A stretch of 64,000 nucleotides of DNA from Methanobacteriota archaeon. Lineage in GTDB: Archaea; Halobacteriota; Methanomicrobia; Methanomicrobiales; Methanoculleaceae. Position 1 is the stretch's first letter. Each line of letters begins with the position of its first letter. The position numbers and the translations under genes are program-made. Shown in pieces: positions 16,968-25,595 of the stretch. The notes under the pieces were generated by a model. The model saw only the letters and a list, made by a program, of their open reading frames with translations. It did no database searches and was not told where the DNA came from. Where the stretch lies: the NCBI GenBank assembly GCA_023393455.1, contig JAEWLJ010000010.1, positions 1-64,000 on the forward strand, in the 5' to 3' direction.

Positions 16968-17734
16968 CAATCCAGATATTCGTAGTCCTTCACGAAAAGG
17001 TTTCCTTTCCCCCGGTTCGCAAGATCACCGGCAAACTGGATAAGCGTGCGCCCTTCGTGCTGCACCGTCCCGACCTTCCTGAACGTGGGAATCATCCCCT
17101 GCGCAGTCCCGTAGACGTAGCAGGAGCCTCCCTTCATGTTCGCGGCCGGACGGCTGCAGTTCCCGTGGACGACGAGCGTACCCCCGTGTATCTCCGCCCC
17201 GGTCATATCCCCGGCATCGCCGTGCACGACCACCGTGCCGCCCGCGAGGCTCTCCGCGAGGAAATCCCCGGCGCGGCCGAAGACCTCGACGGTGCCGCCC
17301 TTCATCCCCTTCCGGCCGCCGCGGTATCCCGAGGCGCAGTAGTCGGCGGCGTCGCCCCGGCAGATGATGGTCCCGCCGCCCATCTCCCGGCCGAGCCAGC
17401 CGTCGGCGTTCCCGTGAACCTCGATCGTCCCACCGGTCATGAAGTTGCCGCAGTGCATCCCGATGCCGCCGAGGACGGTTATCCTCCCGGCGTCCATGTA
17501 CTCGCCGACCCGCTTCAACCGGCAGGTGTCGCCCGATAAGACGACCTCGACGTCCTCTGAGCGGTCGGCGCTCCCCTCCACCGAGACCGAGAAGACCTCA
17601 TCGAGCCGGAGCTCACGGTTCCCTCGCCAGACCGAGAGATCGGTGCCGGAGAGGAAGTTCTTCGGGACGATCGACTCCGCCTCGATAGGGATTAACCCCT
17701 TCGTCACGGGTTTCATCGCGAGCGTGACCTTCAT
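16967..17734 (-). CDS. fwdC: Formylmethanofuran dehydrogenase subunit C
   Basis: Subunit C of the tungsten or molybdenum formylmethanofuran dehydrogenase, which reduces CO2 with ferredoxin and attaches it to methanofuran. The 255-residue protein is a right-handed beta-helix of G-G-x4-G repeats (GGTIEVHGNADGWLGREMGG, GGTVEVFGRAGDFLAESLAG), the same fold as the C-terminal domain of glutamate synthase. GGAGG before the ATG at 17734 fixes the start, which overlaps the fwdA stop by 4 bases (ATGA). Whether this is the W (Fwd) or Mo (Fmd) isoenzyme cannot be told from this subunit. Confidence 0.95.
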   Translation of the reverse strand: MKVTLAMKPVTKGLIPIEAESIVPKNFLSGTDLSVWRGNRELRLDEVFSVSVEGSADRSEDVEVVLSGDTCRLKRVGEYMDAGRITVLGGIGMHCGNFMTGGTIEVHGNADGWLGREMGGGTIICRGDAADYCASGYRGGRKGMKGGTVEVFGRAGDFLAESLAGGTVVVHGDAGDMTGAEIHGGTLVVHGNCSRPAANMKGGSCYVYGTAQGMIPTFRKVGTVQHEGRTLIQFAGDLANRGKGNLFVKDYEYLD

Positions 17735-19431
17735 AGGTCCGCCTCCGTCTCGATGCACCGGCTCCGGGTCAGGTACTCGTCCTGCACCGGGTAGTTCCTC
17801 ATCCGGACGGTGTAGTAGCGGTCGAACTTCTCGATGAAGTCTGGATCCTTCCCCATATCATAGTTCTCCGGAACCTTTGGTCTGACCCAGAACGTGGCGT
17901 TGCTCCCGTGCACCAGGCACTCGCCCCGCCGGGCGACGACCCGGCCCCGCTTGATCGTGTACTCGGTCTGGCTGAATCCGTCGATCACCTTCTGGTACTC
18001 GGCTGCGGGGTCCACCTCATCGATCCTGAGGGGATAGATGGCGATGTCCGCATCGGCGCCCACGGCGAGGTGTCCTTTCCCGAAGTCCTGGATCCCGAGC
18101 GCCCGCGCACCGCCAGCCCGGGTCATCACCGCGATCTCGTGCCAGTCGAGTTCGCGCTCGATCGCCGGGAGAGGCACCCGTGACCCGGTATCGGGGTGAA
18201 TCGTCGCGAACTCGGCGTCGCGGTACCTCTTGCTCATCAGGAGGGCGATGATCTCCGGGTATTTGACGAACGGCGCACCGTTCGGGTTGTCCGTCGTGAG
18301 CAGGCATTGCCAGGGGCTCTTTGTCAGGAGCGCAAGCTCGAGGCCGATCGCCCACATGATCGAGTTGACCAGGTTCTTGCGCCGATAGATGACCGGGATG
18401 ATCCCTGAGCCCGTCTCGAGCTCCACATCGTGGTTGCTCCACTTGTCGTGGTGGAGGCGGTAGAGGTTGAACTCCATCGGCCCGTCGGCGGTCATCGTCG
18501 TCGTCCGGCCGAACATCACCTGCCCCATATCGATGACGATCTGCGGGCGCATGTTGACGAAGTTCGCGATCGGCTCGCTCTTCGAGCAGAAGTCCTTCCA
18601 CCCCGACCCGCCGTAGGCGTGGAACTGGACGTGGGTCGCATACAGCGTCTGCCGCTTCTTGTTCAGGTCGGGGATGAGGCCGAGCGAACCAAGCGTGCAG
18701 GTGTAGTTCCCCGGCGTCCCGAGGTTATTACAGTGGAGGTGCACCGAGTGCGGGAGGTGCAGGAGTTCGTTCGCCTCCACGACCGACCGGATGATCTCAG
18801 CCGGCGTCACCTCGAAGTAGGGCACCGGGTCGCGGATACAGGTGACGTTCTTGCCCCACTGCCAGGCCTCGGTGCCGCCGGGGTTCGTGAGTTTGACGCC
18901 GAACCCTTTTACGGCCGAGAGCGTCCAGGCGATGATGGCGGCGACCCGTTTCGTATCGCCGTCGTGGATCGCCTCCAGGATCCCCCAGTTCCCGTCGAAG
19001 AGGGTGTTTGCCATCGTGTCCTGCAGCGGCGTGTAGGAGAACTCCTCGTGGGTGTGGCGTGCTTCGAGCGGCGCCATCGCGCCTTCGAGCAGGGTGGTGT
19101 AGCCCATCACGCTGTAGCGGTAGCTGTTGCCGTAGGTCGTCGGGACGCTGTAGCCGGACGTGGCGTGCATCGGCCCCCGGCGGGGCGTCCTCCCCGCCCG
19201 CATATCCTCCGGGCTCATGTAGCGCCCGAAGTTCACCTTCGTCCCGCAGATATGGGTGTGCGAGTCGATCCCGCCCGGCATCGTGAGCATCCCGTGAGCG
19301 TCGATCACCTCTGCGGCATCGCTCACCTCCTCGACGATCTTCCCATCAAGGATGGCGATGTCCATCACCTCGCCGTTGATACCCCGGAGGGGGTCGATCA
19401 CGCAGGCGTTCTTCACCAGGAGTTCGGTCAT
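17731..19431 (-). CDS. fwdA: Formylmethanofuran dehydrogenase subunit A
   Basis: Subunit A is an amidohydrolase-type subunit with a dinuclear metal site that condenses formate with methanofuran. The 566-residue protein shows the first metal motif DSHTHICGTKVNFG, further ligands in HLHCNN and in YATHVQFHAYG, and the catalytic Asp in LTTDNPNGAPF. Length is normal for the family. The start is the ATG at 19431 behind GGAGG; a TTG two codons upstream is less likely. It lies 2 bases after fwdB and overlaps fwdC by 4 bases. Confidence 0.96.
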   Translation of the reverse strand: MTELLVKNACVIDPLRGINGEVMDIAILDGKIVEEVSDAAEVIDAHGMLTMPGGIDSHTHICGTKVNFGRYMSPEDMRAGRTPRRGPMHATSGYSVPTTYGNSYRYSVMGYTTLLEGAMAPLEARHTHEEFSYTPLQDTMANTLFDGNWGILEAIHDGDTKRVAAIIAWTLSAVKGFGVKLTNPGGTEAWQWGKNVTCIRDPVPYFEVTPAEIIRSVVEANELLHLPHSVHLHCNNLGTPGNYTCTLGSLGLIPDLNKKRQTLYATHVQFHAYGGSGWKDFCSKSEPIANFVNMRPQIVIDMGQVMFGRTTTMTADGPMEFNLYRLHHDKWSNHDVELETGSGIIPVIYRRKNLVNSIMWAIGLELALLTKSPWQCLLTTDNPNGAPFVKYPEIIALLMSKRYRDAEFATIHPDTGSRVPLPAIERELDWHEIAVMTRAGGARALGIQDFGKGHLAVGADADIAIYPLRIDEVDPAAEYQKVIDGFSQTEYTIKRGRVVARRGECLVHGSNATFWVRPKVPENYDMGKDPDFIEKFDRYYTVRMRNYPVQDEYLTRSRCIETEADL

Positions 19432-19433
19432 GG

Positions 19434-20717
19434 TCAAGAAGCCTCCTGCATCAGGGCGTACATCCGCGAGAGAACCTCTTCATCAGAGAGGTAGTCGGTC
19501 GAGAGGACTCGCCTCGTCCGGATCGGCACCCCGTCCATCCGGTAGGCCGTTCCTTCCGCGTCGATCCCGGTCACCGCCACCGGTATCTGGACGTTGCAGA
19601 ACGCGGTGGTGGCGTTCGGGTAGGGGTCGAGCTGGACGACCGGGATCTCGGCGAGGTGCTCCAGGCACCTTCGCGGGAAGTGGGCGGCCGGATCGCTCCC
19701 AACGATCAGGGCCGCGTCGCACTCCTTTCGGGCGAGGATGTCCACCGCCGTCGTCTCTCCCGGGTTGTAGAAGGCGATCCCCCGCGAGAAATCGATCCCG
19801 AAGGGATAGCCGGTCATCCAGGTGTTCACTTCGTTGGACCCATACACGTTGTAGTGGCCGCGCATCGCCGAGATGGTGAACTTCGTGTGCCGGTTCAACT
19901 CCGATATGAGTTCGATGGCGTTCCTGATGTTCTTGTACTTACCCTGCGTCATCGTGAGCCCGAGCCCGAAGTAGACCGCCCCGAACTTTGCAGCCTTGCA
20001 AAGGTTTGCCACACGGATGAGTTGTTCGCGGGTGACGCCCGCGACCGTCCGCGGAATCATGTCCATCTTCCCCTGGACGATCGCCCGGAGCGCCGAGAGG
20101 ACCGCATAGTCCCCGCCGGGTTTGATCTGGACGAACTCGTCGGCGATATTCGCGGTCTCGGTCTTCCGGACGTCGATGACGATCACCTTCCGGTCGCGGA
20201 AGGCGTTCTCGAGGAAGAACCCCTCGGCGTAACGGGTGTAGCGGGAAAGGTGGCGGGGATGGGCGTCGATCGGGTTCGAACCCCAGTAGATGACGAGATC
20301 CGCCCGGTTCTTCACCACCCCGAGCGTGCATCCCGGGTGCCCGACCTCCTGGATGGCGAGGATCGAGGGGCCGTGGCAGACCGAGGAGGTGTTGTCGATG
20401 ACGCCATGGATGAGTTCGGCCATGTGCACCCCCACGCACTGCGCCTCCCCGTGGGTTCCGCTCCACCCGTAGAGGAGCGGGCGCTCGGCGGATAGAAGCA
20501 TATCGGCGGCGTAGCGGATGGCCTCGTCGTAGGTGATATCCTTCCAGACGTTACCGACGCGCAGGATCGGGTTCTTCATCCTCTTCTCGCCCATGAACTT
20601 CGTCATCCCGAGCTCGCAGGCATTCGTCACGGCGACCACCCTGCCCTCCTTGACTTCCACCTCGATGTCGTCGCAGAGGCATCCGCAGAATGGGCAGACC
20701 GCGTCCTTAACTATCAT
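19434..20717 (-). CDS. fwdB: Formylmethanofuran dehydrogenase subunit B (catalytic)
   Basis: The catalytic subunit binds the tungstopterin or molybdopterin and one [4Fe-4S] cluster and reduces CO2 to formate. The N-terminal cluster ligands are in VCPFCGCLCDD, and the likely metal-ligand Cys is in SSVCHGPSILA; it is Cys rather than selenocysteine. The formate dehydrogenase-like core continues with YWGSNPIDAHPRHLSRY and GSDPAAHFPRR. The protein is 427 residues, the usual length. The start is the ATG at 20717, 10 bases inside the end of fwdD, with GGGAGG ahead of it. Confidence 0.96.
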   Translation of the reverse strand: MIVKDAVCPFCGCLCDDIEVEVKEGRVVAVTNACELGMTKFMGEKRMKNPILRVGNVWKDITYDEAIRYAADMLLSAERPLLYGWSGTHGEAQCVGVHMAELIHGVIDNTSSVCHGPSILAIQEVGHPGCTLGVVKNRADLVIYWGSNPIDAHPRHLSRYTRYAEGFFLENAFRDRKVIVIDVRKTETANIADEFVQIKPGGDYAVLSALRAIVQGKMDMIPRTVAGVTREQLIRVANLCKAAKFGAVYFGLGLTMTQGKYKNIRNAIELISELNRHTKFTISAMRGHYNVYGSNEVNTWMTGYPFGIDFSRGIAFYNPGETTAVDILARKECDAALIVGSDPAAHFPRRCLEHLAEIPVVQLDPYPNATTAFCNVQIPVAVTGIDAEGTAYRMDGVPIRTRRVLSTDYLSDEEVLSRMYALMQEAS

Positions 20718-21096
20718 AGGCAAGGCCTCCCAGGTCTTCCATCAGTTCGTGAACCATTTTGGGTACTTCGTCGGTCGGCTCGATCTCCACCCTGTGGGAC
20801 TTGAAGTCCGGCATTCCGGTGGAGCGGGTGCCGGCGGCGACGATGTGGTTTGCGTAGGGCCCGTAAGGGACGAAGACGGCGCCCATCTCCACCTCGACCG
20901 ATGCGGAAACCCGCATCACGACCTCGCCGCAGACCCCGGTCACCCGGATCGCGTCTCCGTCGTCGAGGCCGAGTTCCATCATATCGAACTCGTGCATGAA
21001 GCAGGTCGAGGTCTCGGCCGCGTATTCGGGCGACGTCTTGTTCTCGACCGTCACGCCCTGGTTCACCGTTCTGCCGGTGATCATGAGGAAACTCAT
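20707..21096 (-). CDS. fwdD: Formylmethanofuran dehydrogenase subunit D
   Basis: This 129-residue subunit corresponds to the molybdopterin-dinucleotide-binding C-terminal domain of formate dehydrogenases. Visible features are LMITGRTVNQGVTVENK, the barrel segment LDDGDAIRVTG and PYGPYANHI, which contacts the pterin cofactor. The start is the ATG at 21096, preceded by GGGGAGGCGGAGG, and it overlaps the stop of the polyferredoxin gene by 4 bases. That overlap is the junction between the Eha hydrogenase genes and the formylmethanofuran dehydrogenase genes. Confidence 0.95.
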   Translation of the reverse strand: MSFLMITGRTVNQGVTVENKTSPEYAAETSTCFMHEFDMMELGLDDGDAIRVTGVCGEVVMRVSASVEVEMGAVFVPYGPYANHIVAAGTRSTGMPDFKSHRVEIEPTDEVPKMVHELMEDLGGLAYDS

Positions 21097-21701
21097 GCCT
21101 CCGCCTCCCCTATCTGCACCCCTTCCACCATCCGGGCGACCCGGATCGCGCGGTTCGGGCAGTTGAGTTCGCAGGTCTTGCACCCGGTGCACTTCTCCTC
21201 GTGGAGGACCCGCACCCGGCCGCCCTCGATCCGCATGATCACCTCGTCGCTCGAGGATGTCCCGGACCCGGCAAGCTGCGGGTCGATCTCCCGGTTGACC
21301 GGGCAGGAGACACAGCAGTTCCCGCAACGCATGCAGATCTTGTCGTCGATCTCCAGGCGGTACCACGACCAGAGCGCCGTCCCGTCGCGGGACGTGACGT
21401 CGAGGATCCGGCCGCTCGAGAGGACGCCCTCGGGGCATGCCTCGACGCAGAGGCCGCACCGGACACAGTGGCCGGGGTAGATCTCCGGCTCCCACCCGTC
21501 CCTCGTGCGGAGAACCGCGATCGCATCGGGCGCGGGGCAGATCATCATGCAGGAGAGGCATGCCACGCACTCGTTCCCCGTCAGGGACGGATAGTCCTTG
21601 AAGTAGGAGGGGGTCTCGAGCGGCGCGGTCTTCGCGAAGAAGAACTTCCGGATCCATTCCGGCCGGAGGAACTCTCGCAGGTAGTAGACGATCGATCGCA
21701 T
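21093..21701 (-). CDS. Eha polyferredoxin with four [4Fe-4S] motifs (EhaP-like)
   Basis: A 202-residue iron-sulphur protein with four C-x2-C-x2-C-x3-C-P motifs: CVACLSCMMICP, CVRCGLCVEACP, CMRCGNCCVSCP and CTGCKTCELNCP. It sits directly after the hydrogenase large subunit and overlaps fwdD by 4 bases. This is the position of the Eha polyferredoxins, which carry electrons between the NiFe hydrogenase and ferredoxin. It has fewer clusters than the six expected for EhaP of Methanothermobacter, so it may be a shortened form. It is the likely physical bridge to formylmethanofuran dehydrogenase (inference). Confidence 0.88.
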   Translation of the reverse strand: MRSIVYYLREFLRPEWIRKFFFAKTAPLETPSYFKDYPSLTGNECVACLSCMMICPAPDAIAVLRTRDGWEPEIYPGHCVRCGLCVEACPEGVLSSGRILDVTSRDGTALWSWYRLEIDDKICMRCGNCCVSCPVNREIDPQLAGSGTSSSDEVIMRIEGGRVRVLHEEKCTGCKTCELNCPNRAIRVARMVEGVQIGEAEA

Positions 21702-21705
21702 CTCT

Positions 21706-22794
21706 TCACCTCTCGTTGCACGCGATGCAGGGGTCGCTGCTGATGAACGTCGACGTCACGTCGGCGATCGACGCGGCGTCCTTGATCATCTCGTGAGCGC
21801 AGGCCTCGATGTTCATGACCGAGGGCGTCCGGATGGCGATATCGATCACCCTGCCGTAGTCGTCGGTCGTTATGGAGTAGGTCAGCTCCCCGCGGGGGGC
21901 TTCTCCGCTGTACGAGGTCTCCCCCGCCTTGCAGAAACCGCCGCCCCGGATGGGGCCATCGGGAAGGGTCTCCACGCACTTCCGTATCAGGTCGATGCTC
22001 TGGAAGACCTCCTGGAACCGGACCATCACCCGGGCGAAGTTGTCGCCTTCAGTCCGGGTTATCTGGGTAAGCCCGAGTTCCCGGTAGGTCGGGTGGCGGA
22101 GGCGGAGATCGCAGTCCTCGACCCCGCTCGCCCGGGCGGTGGGGCCGACGGTGTGGGCCCGGATCGCGTCTTCCCGGCTCATGTACCCGATCCCCTTGCT
22201 CCTGAGCGCGATCAGCGGGCCGGTCTCGAAGATCCGGACATACCGCCTCATCTCTTCCTCAACCTTATCGAGGTCGGCAAGCATCGCCGCAGCGTCCTCG
22301 GGGAGGAGATCGAACCGGACGCCGCCGGGGATCATGTAGGCGGTGTTGATCCGGGAACCCGTGAGCCGCTCCAGGTTGTCGAGCACGGTCTCACGGGTAT
22401 TGAGGAGGTACATCGCGAGCGTCTCGTGCTCGATCGTGTAGCAGTAGGAGAAGTTCGCGAGGATGTGGCTTGACACCCGGTCGAGCTCGTTCGCGACGAC
22501 CCGGAGGTAGGCCGCCCGCGGCGGCACGGCTATATCGCTGATCTCCTCCATCGCCTCGATGAAGACCATGTTGTGGACGACCGAGCAGATGCCGCAGACC
22601 CGTTCGGCAAGGAACATCACCTCCTGCCAGGGGCGGCCGCGCATGATCCGCTCGATCCCCTTCTTCATGTAACCGAGCTCGACCTCGGTCCGGATCACCC
22701 GCTCGCCCGCCGTCTCGCACTTGATGCGGACAGGCTCCTTCCAGCAGGGGTGCATCGGGCCGAGCGGGATGGATACGTCGACGGTCTTCTTCAT
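21706..22794 (-). CDS. ehaO: Energy-converting hydrogenase Eha large subunit
   Basis: The NiFe catalytic subunit of a group 4 energy-converting hydrogenase, which couples H2-dependent ferredoxin reduction to the transmembrane ion gradient. The 362-residue protein carries both nickel-binding CxxC motifs, RVCGICS near residue 67 and DPCIACNER at the C-terminus. The protein ends right after the second motif, so no C-terminal extension for protease processing is visible, as in other group 4 enzymes. It overlaps the small-subunit gene by 4 bases. Confidence 0.95.
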   Translation of the reverse strand: MKKTVDVSIPLGPMHPCWKEPVRIKCETAGERVIRTEVELGYMKKGIERIMRGRPWQEVMFLAERVCGICSVVHNMVFIEAMEEISDIAVPPRAAYLRVVANELDRVSSHILANFSYCYTIEHETLAMYLLNTRETVLDNLERLTGSRINTAYMIPGGVRFDLLPEDAAAMLADLDKVEEEMRRYVRIFETGPLIALRSKGIGYMSREDAIRAHTVGPTARASGVEDCDLRLRHPTYRELGLTQITRTEGDNFARVMVRFQEVFQSIDLIRKCVETLPDGPIRGGGFCKAGETSYSGEAPRGELTYSITTDDYGRVIDIAIRTPSVMNIEACAHEMIKDAASIADVTSTFISSDPCIACNER

Positions 22795-23246
22795 GGCTGT
22801 TTCTCCTCGTAGTCCTTGAATATCAGCGGCGCGACCGAGAGTATGGCGGAGAGGATCTCGGTCGGGCGGGGCGGGCAGCCCGGAACCTGTGCAGCTATCG
22901 GTATGTACTTCTCGACGGGAGGGCTCGTCAAGGTACCCCTCCTGTTATAGACGCACCCAGATATGGGGCAGTTCCCGATGGCGACGGCCACTTTCGGCTC
23001 CGGGATCTTATCCCATATGTCACGGAGTTTGTCCACCCACTGGGGGGTGACGGAGCCGATCACCAGGAGGACGTCGGCCTCCCGGGGGTTGTTGTGGACG
23101 TAGATGCCGTACTGCTCGATGTCGTAGCGCGGCGCGAGGCAGGCGAGCACCTCGATGTCGCAGCCGTTGCACGACCCGACGTCGACGTAGGCGACGTGGA
23201 TCGACCGGGAGCGGACGGTGTTCTTGATCTTCTGGAGGATGCTCAT
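22791..23246 (-). CDS. ehaN: Energy-converting hydrogenase Eha small subunit
   Basis: This 151-residue small subunit holds the proximal [4Fe-4S] cluster of the NiFe hydrogenase. Ligands are in GSCNGCDIE, GNCPISGCVYN and PGCPPRPTEIL, the pattern shared with NuoB of complex I. It is short, with no extra ferredoxin domain, as in other group 4 hydrogenases. It overlaps its neighbours by 4 bases on both sides. Confidence 0.95.
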   Translation of the reverse strand: MSILQKIKNTVRSRSIHVAYVDVGSCNGCDIEVLACLAPRYDIEQYGIYVHNNPREADVLLVIGSVTPQWVDKLRDIWDKIPEPKVAVAIGNCPISGCVYNRRGTLTSPPVEKYIPIAAQVPGCPPRPTEILSAILSVAPLIFKDYEEKQP

Positions 23247-23626
23247 GAGAGGACCGCCTCCCGGATCCGTTCTTTTCCTCTCGCGAGCGCCTCTTCAAAG
23301 GGTATCTCTTGTGTCATTGCTGTCGTGTCGCTGTAGATCGTCTGCATCGTTTCCGTATCCACGAGGGGTATGAACCGGGTGAAGAGTTCGCAACCGAGTT
23401 CTGCCGCTACTGGGTCGCCGTTGTCGGCGTGCTCCTGCCCCATCTGCCACCGGGACTCCAGGTTCTCGAGGAGCGACATGTCGAACCGCCGAAGTATCGT
23501 CCGCCGGAGTTTCGCTTCACCCATACCGAGCCGCTCTGCGATCGCACGGACGGTCTCGTCGTGCTTCGTGCTCGTCAGGATGGTGTACTTCATCTGCCGG
23601 AGGTCTTTTTCGTAGAGGTACTTCAC
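23243..23626 (-). CDS. ehaM: Eha hydrogenase subunit M (DUF1959)
   Basis: A 127-residue soluble helical protein of the DUF1959 family, which is known only from eha-type hydrogenase clusters. It has a charged N-terminus (YLYEKDLRQMKYTILTSTKH) and a typical RTILRRFDMSLLENLESRW segment. No cofactor motif is visible and its biochemical role is unknown. Its presence between the membrane genes and the hydrogenase subunit genes is what best identifies the cluster as Eha rather than Ech or Mbh. Confidence 0.88.
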   Translation of the reverse strand: MKYLYEKDLRQMKYTILTSTKHDETVRAIAERLGMGEAKLRRTILRRFDMSLLENLESRWQMGQEHADNGDPVAAELGCELFTRFIPLVDTETMQTIYSDTTAMTQEIPFEEALARGKERIREAVLS

Positions 23627-23874
23627 GCGATCATCCCCAGTGCGTGTGCCGCCGCGTAGACGAGGAACCCGAGCACCATCACCCAGAGCAGCGCCATCTC
23701 GGCGCGTTTCAGGGAGAGTTCGTCGTGTATCCAGTTCAGGGCTGTGACGGCGACGAGGAGGACGATCCCCACCAGCGCCTGGTCGACGACGCTCCAGTTC
23801 CGGGCGGCCTGGGCGAGGAAGACCACGACATAGAAGGCCGCTCCCGCGGTGATCATGAGCCGGAGCATGCTCAT
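23623..23874 (-). CDS. Eha small membrane subunit (EhaK/EhaL-like)
   Basis: An 83-residue protein with two or three hydrophobic helices (ITAGAAFYVVVFLAQAA, ALVGIVLLVAVTALNWI, MALLWVMVLGFLVYAAA). It lies between the NuoH-like subunit and EhaM, where Methanothermobacter has EhaK and EhaL. Only one such gene is present, so which of the two it represents is not decided. It overlaps both neighbours by 4 bases. Confidence 0.75.
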   Translation of the reverse strand: MSMLRLMITAGAAFYVVVFLAQAARNWSVVDQALVGIVLLVAVTALNWIHDELSLKRAEMALLWVMVLGFLVYAAAHALGMIA

Positions 23875-24716
23875 CCCATCACCACCCCGAGGATGACGAT
23901 GTAGATGATGAGCGCGCCCGTCACCAGGCTCTGTATCGTCACGGTGTCGTAGGGTGAGAGCATGGGGGTGACCGCGCAGACGAACGAGAGCGATACGAGG
24001 ACGATGAGCATCGCGAGCAGCGTCAGCCCGAGCGGCAGCGCCCCGATGAAGATGAGGACGAACGCGTAGAGGAGCACGTAGGTCTTGAGGGCGTACGCCA
24101 CCTCGAGCGCGGCGCGCCAGACCCCGAAGTGCTCGGTCATGTTCCCGCTCACGAGCTCCTTCGCCTCGATGATCGAGAAGGGGCCGTAGTGCATCTTGGA
24201 GAGGATCACGAGATACATCGCCACGGCCGCCGGGAACGCGACGATGAGGAGCGGGCCGTTCACCTCCTGGTAGGCCGTGATATCCGCGATCGAGAGCGAG
24301 TGGGTGAAGAAGTAGATCGCGACGACGGTGACGAGGAGCGGCAGCTCCGACGCCGCCGATATGACCGACCGGATAGCCCCGAACTTCGTGTAGGGCGAGC
24401 CCGTCGAGAGCCCCATCCCGTGCTCCACGATCTTGTGGAGGAGGTAGACCGCAAAGAGGAGCAGGATGCTTCCTCCCGAGAGGAGGAGGAAGAGGGCTCC
24501 GCTCCAGATGGCGATGGCGACGAAGACGATCCCGACAAAGAGCGTCTGGCTGGCCGTCTTTGGTATCCAGGTCTCCTTGAAGGAGAACTTCAGGGTATGC
24601 AGGATCTCCTGCCAGATCGGCGGTCCGGGGCGTCCCTGGACTCTCGCGATGACTTTCCGGTGGATGCCGTGGAAGAGCAGGCCGATGAAGGTGGCAAAGA
24701 GCAGGTATTCGATCAT
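23871..24716 (-). CDS. ehaJ: Eha hydrogenase NuoH-like membrane subunit
   Basis: A 281-residue membrane protein homologous to NuoH of complex I, the subunit that docks the hydrogenase arm and links electron flow to ion transport. The conserved IHRKVIARVQGRPGPPIWQ loop near the N-terminus and the acidic ISAASELPLL and IEAKELVSGN segments are present, within about eight transmembrane helices. It starts 1 base after the preceding small subunit and overlaps the next by 4 bases. Confidence 0.92.
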   Translation of the reverse strand: MIEYLLFATFIGLLFHGIHRKVIARVQGRPGPPIWQEILHTLKFSFKETWIPKTASQTLFVGIVFVAIAIWSGALFLLLSGGSILLLFAVYLLHKIVEHGMGLSTGSPYTKFGAIRSVISAASELPLLVTVVAIYFFTHSLSIADITAYQEVNGPLLIVAFPAAVAMYLVILSKMHYGPFSIIEAKELVSGNMTEHFGVWRAALEVAYALKTYVLLYAFVLIFIGALPLGLTLLAMLIVLVSLSFVCAVTPMLSPYDTVTIQSLVTGALIIYIVILGVVMG

Positions 24717-24717
24717 G

Positions 24718-24921
24718 TCAGTATCCTATGAACGGGATATCTTCTTCTCCGGACTTTGCGTTCCACCACAGTGCGATGAAGATGACGAAAGCCGGGAACG
24801 CGACGACCGCGACGATCTCGGCGGCCAGAACCGGGAGGTAGCCGAGAGCGGCAGAGAGACTCGCCGCCGCCGCGATGACGGCCGCGGCAAGCCCGACAAT
24901 CAGTGCAGTCCGTTTCTTCAT
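24718..24921 (-). CDS. ehaI: Eha small membrane subunit (EhaI-like)
   Basis: A 67-residue protein with two transmembrane helices (ALIVGLAAAVIAAAASLSAA and LAAEIVAVVAFPAFVIFIAL) and a charged C-terminal tail (NAKSGEEDIPF). The start is the ATG at 24921, 5 bases after the EhaH stop; the longer open frame upstream lies over EhaH. It is assigned as EhaI by position between EhaH and the NuoH-like EhaJ. The role is structural, within the membrane arm. Confidence 0.8.
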   Translation of the reverse strand: MKKRTALIVGLAAAVIAAAASLSAALGYLPVLAAEIVAVVAFPAFVIFIALWWNAKSGEEDIPFIGY

Positions 24922-24926
24922 GCCAA

Positions 24927-25595
24927 TCACATCGATATGACGATCTCCATTACGCGCAGGAAGAGGAGGAGCGAGCTGACGTGTACCATCAGGATGAACG
25001 GCGCTCCCTGCGCTCTCGTGATCTCCGCCTTTGCTATGTAGAACGGCGCCATCCCCTCTCCCATGACGCCGAGAACCAGGAACGCCTTCGCGATGAGGGG
25101 GACCGCCACCGCGCCGCCAAAGAGTTCCCACATGCTCAGCGTACCGGTGCTGGAAAGGATGATCGCCGCGCCTCCAAAGAGCGGGACGGTGGCAAGCATC
25201 GCGACGATGCCGTACTGGAATGCGGCGTTTAAGACGTGCCGGTTCCGGTAGGCCGCGACGATGCCGATGTTCGTGATCCCTATCAATGAGGCGAAGAGGG
25301 TGAAGTTGAAGACGTCCCCGGTCACCATCGCCCCGAGCGTGGCAAGGCCGCATGCGATCGCCATGAACCGCTGGAACCGCAGGAGGTCCGGGTCGACCAC
25401 CTTCGTGTAGTAAGCGTCGCCGCCGAACGCGATGTCCACCTGCCGCTCGGGACGGCTCACGATGACGAGAACCGTGAAGAGGAGGGCGAAGGCGAAGAGA
25501 AGCGCCGTGTAGGGGCTGAAGTAGGCGACGATGTCGCCGAACTCCAGCACGAAGAGTTCCGGCCCGCCGATGTACGGCGTCGGGAGATTAAACAT
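24927..25595 (-). CDS. ehaH: Eha hydrogenase membrane subunit H
   Basis: A 222-residue integral membrane protein of the NADH dehydrogenase-related EhaH family, distantly similar to the antiporter-like subunits of complex I. Helices include FSPYTALLFAFALLFTVLVI and FLVLGVMGEGMAPFYIAKAE, the latter resembling the conserved transport helix with Lys. The ATG at 25595 lies 8 bases inside the end of EhaG. It probably contributes to ion translocation. Confidence 0.88.
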   Translation of the reverse strand: MFNLPTPYIGGPELFVLEFGDIVAYFSPYTALLFAFALLFTVLVIVSRPERQVDIAFGGDAYYTKVVDPDLLRFQRFMAIACGLATLGAMVTGDVFNFTLFASLIGITNIGIVAAYRNRHVLNAAFQYGIVAMLATVPLFGGAAIILSSTGTLSMWELFGGAVAVPLIAKAFLVLGVMGEGMAPFYIAKAEITRAQGAPFILMVHVSSLLLFLRVMEIVISM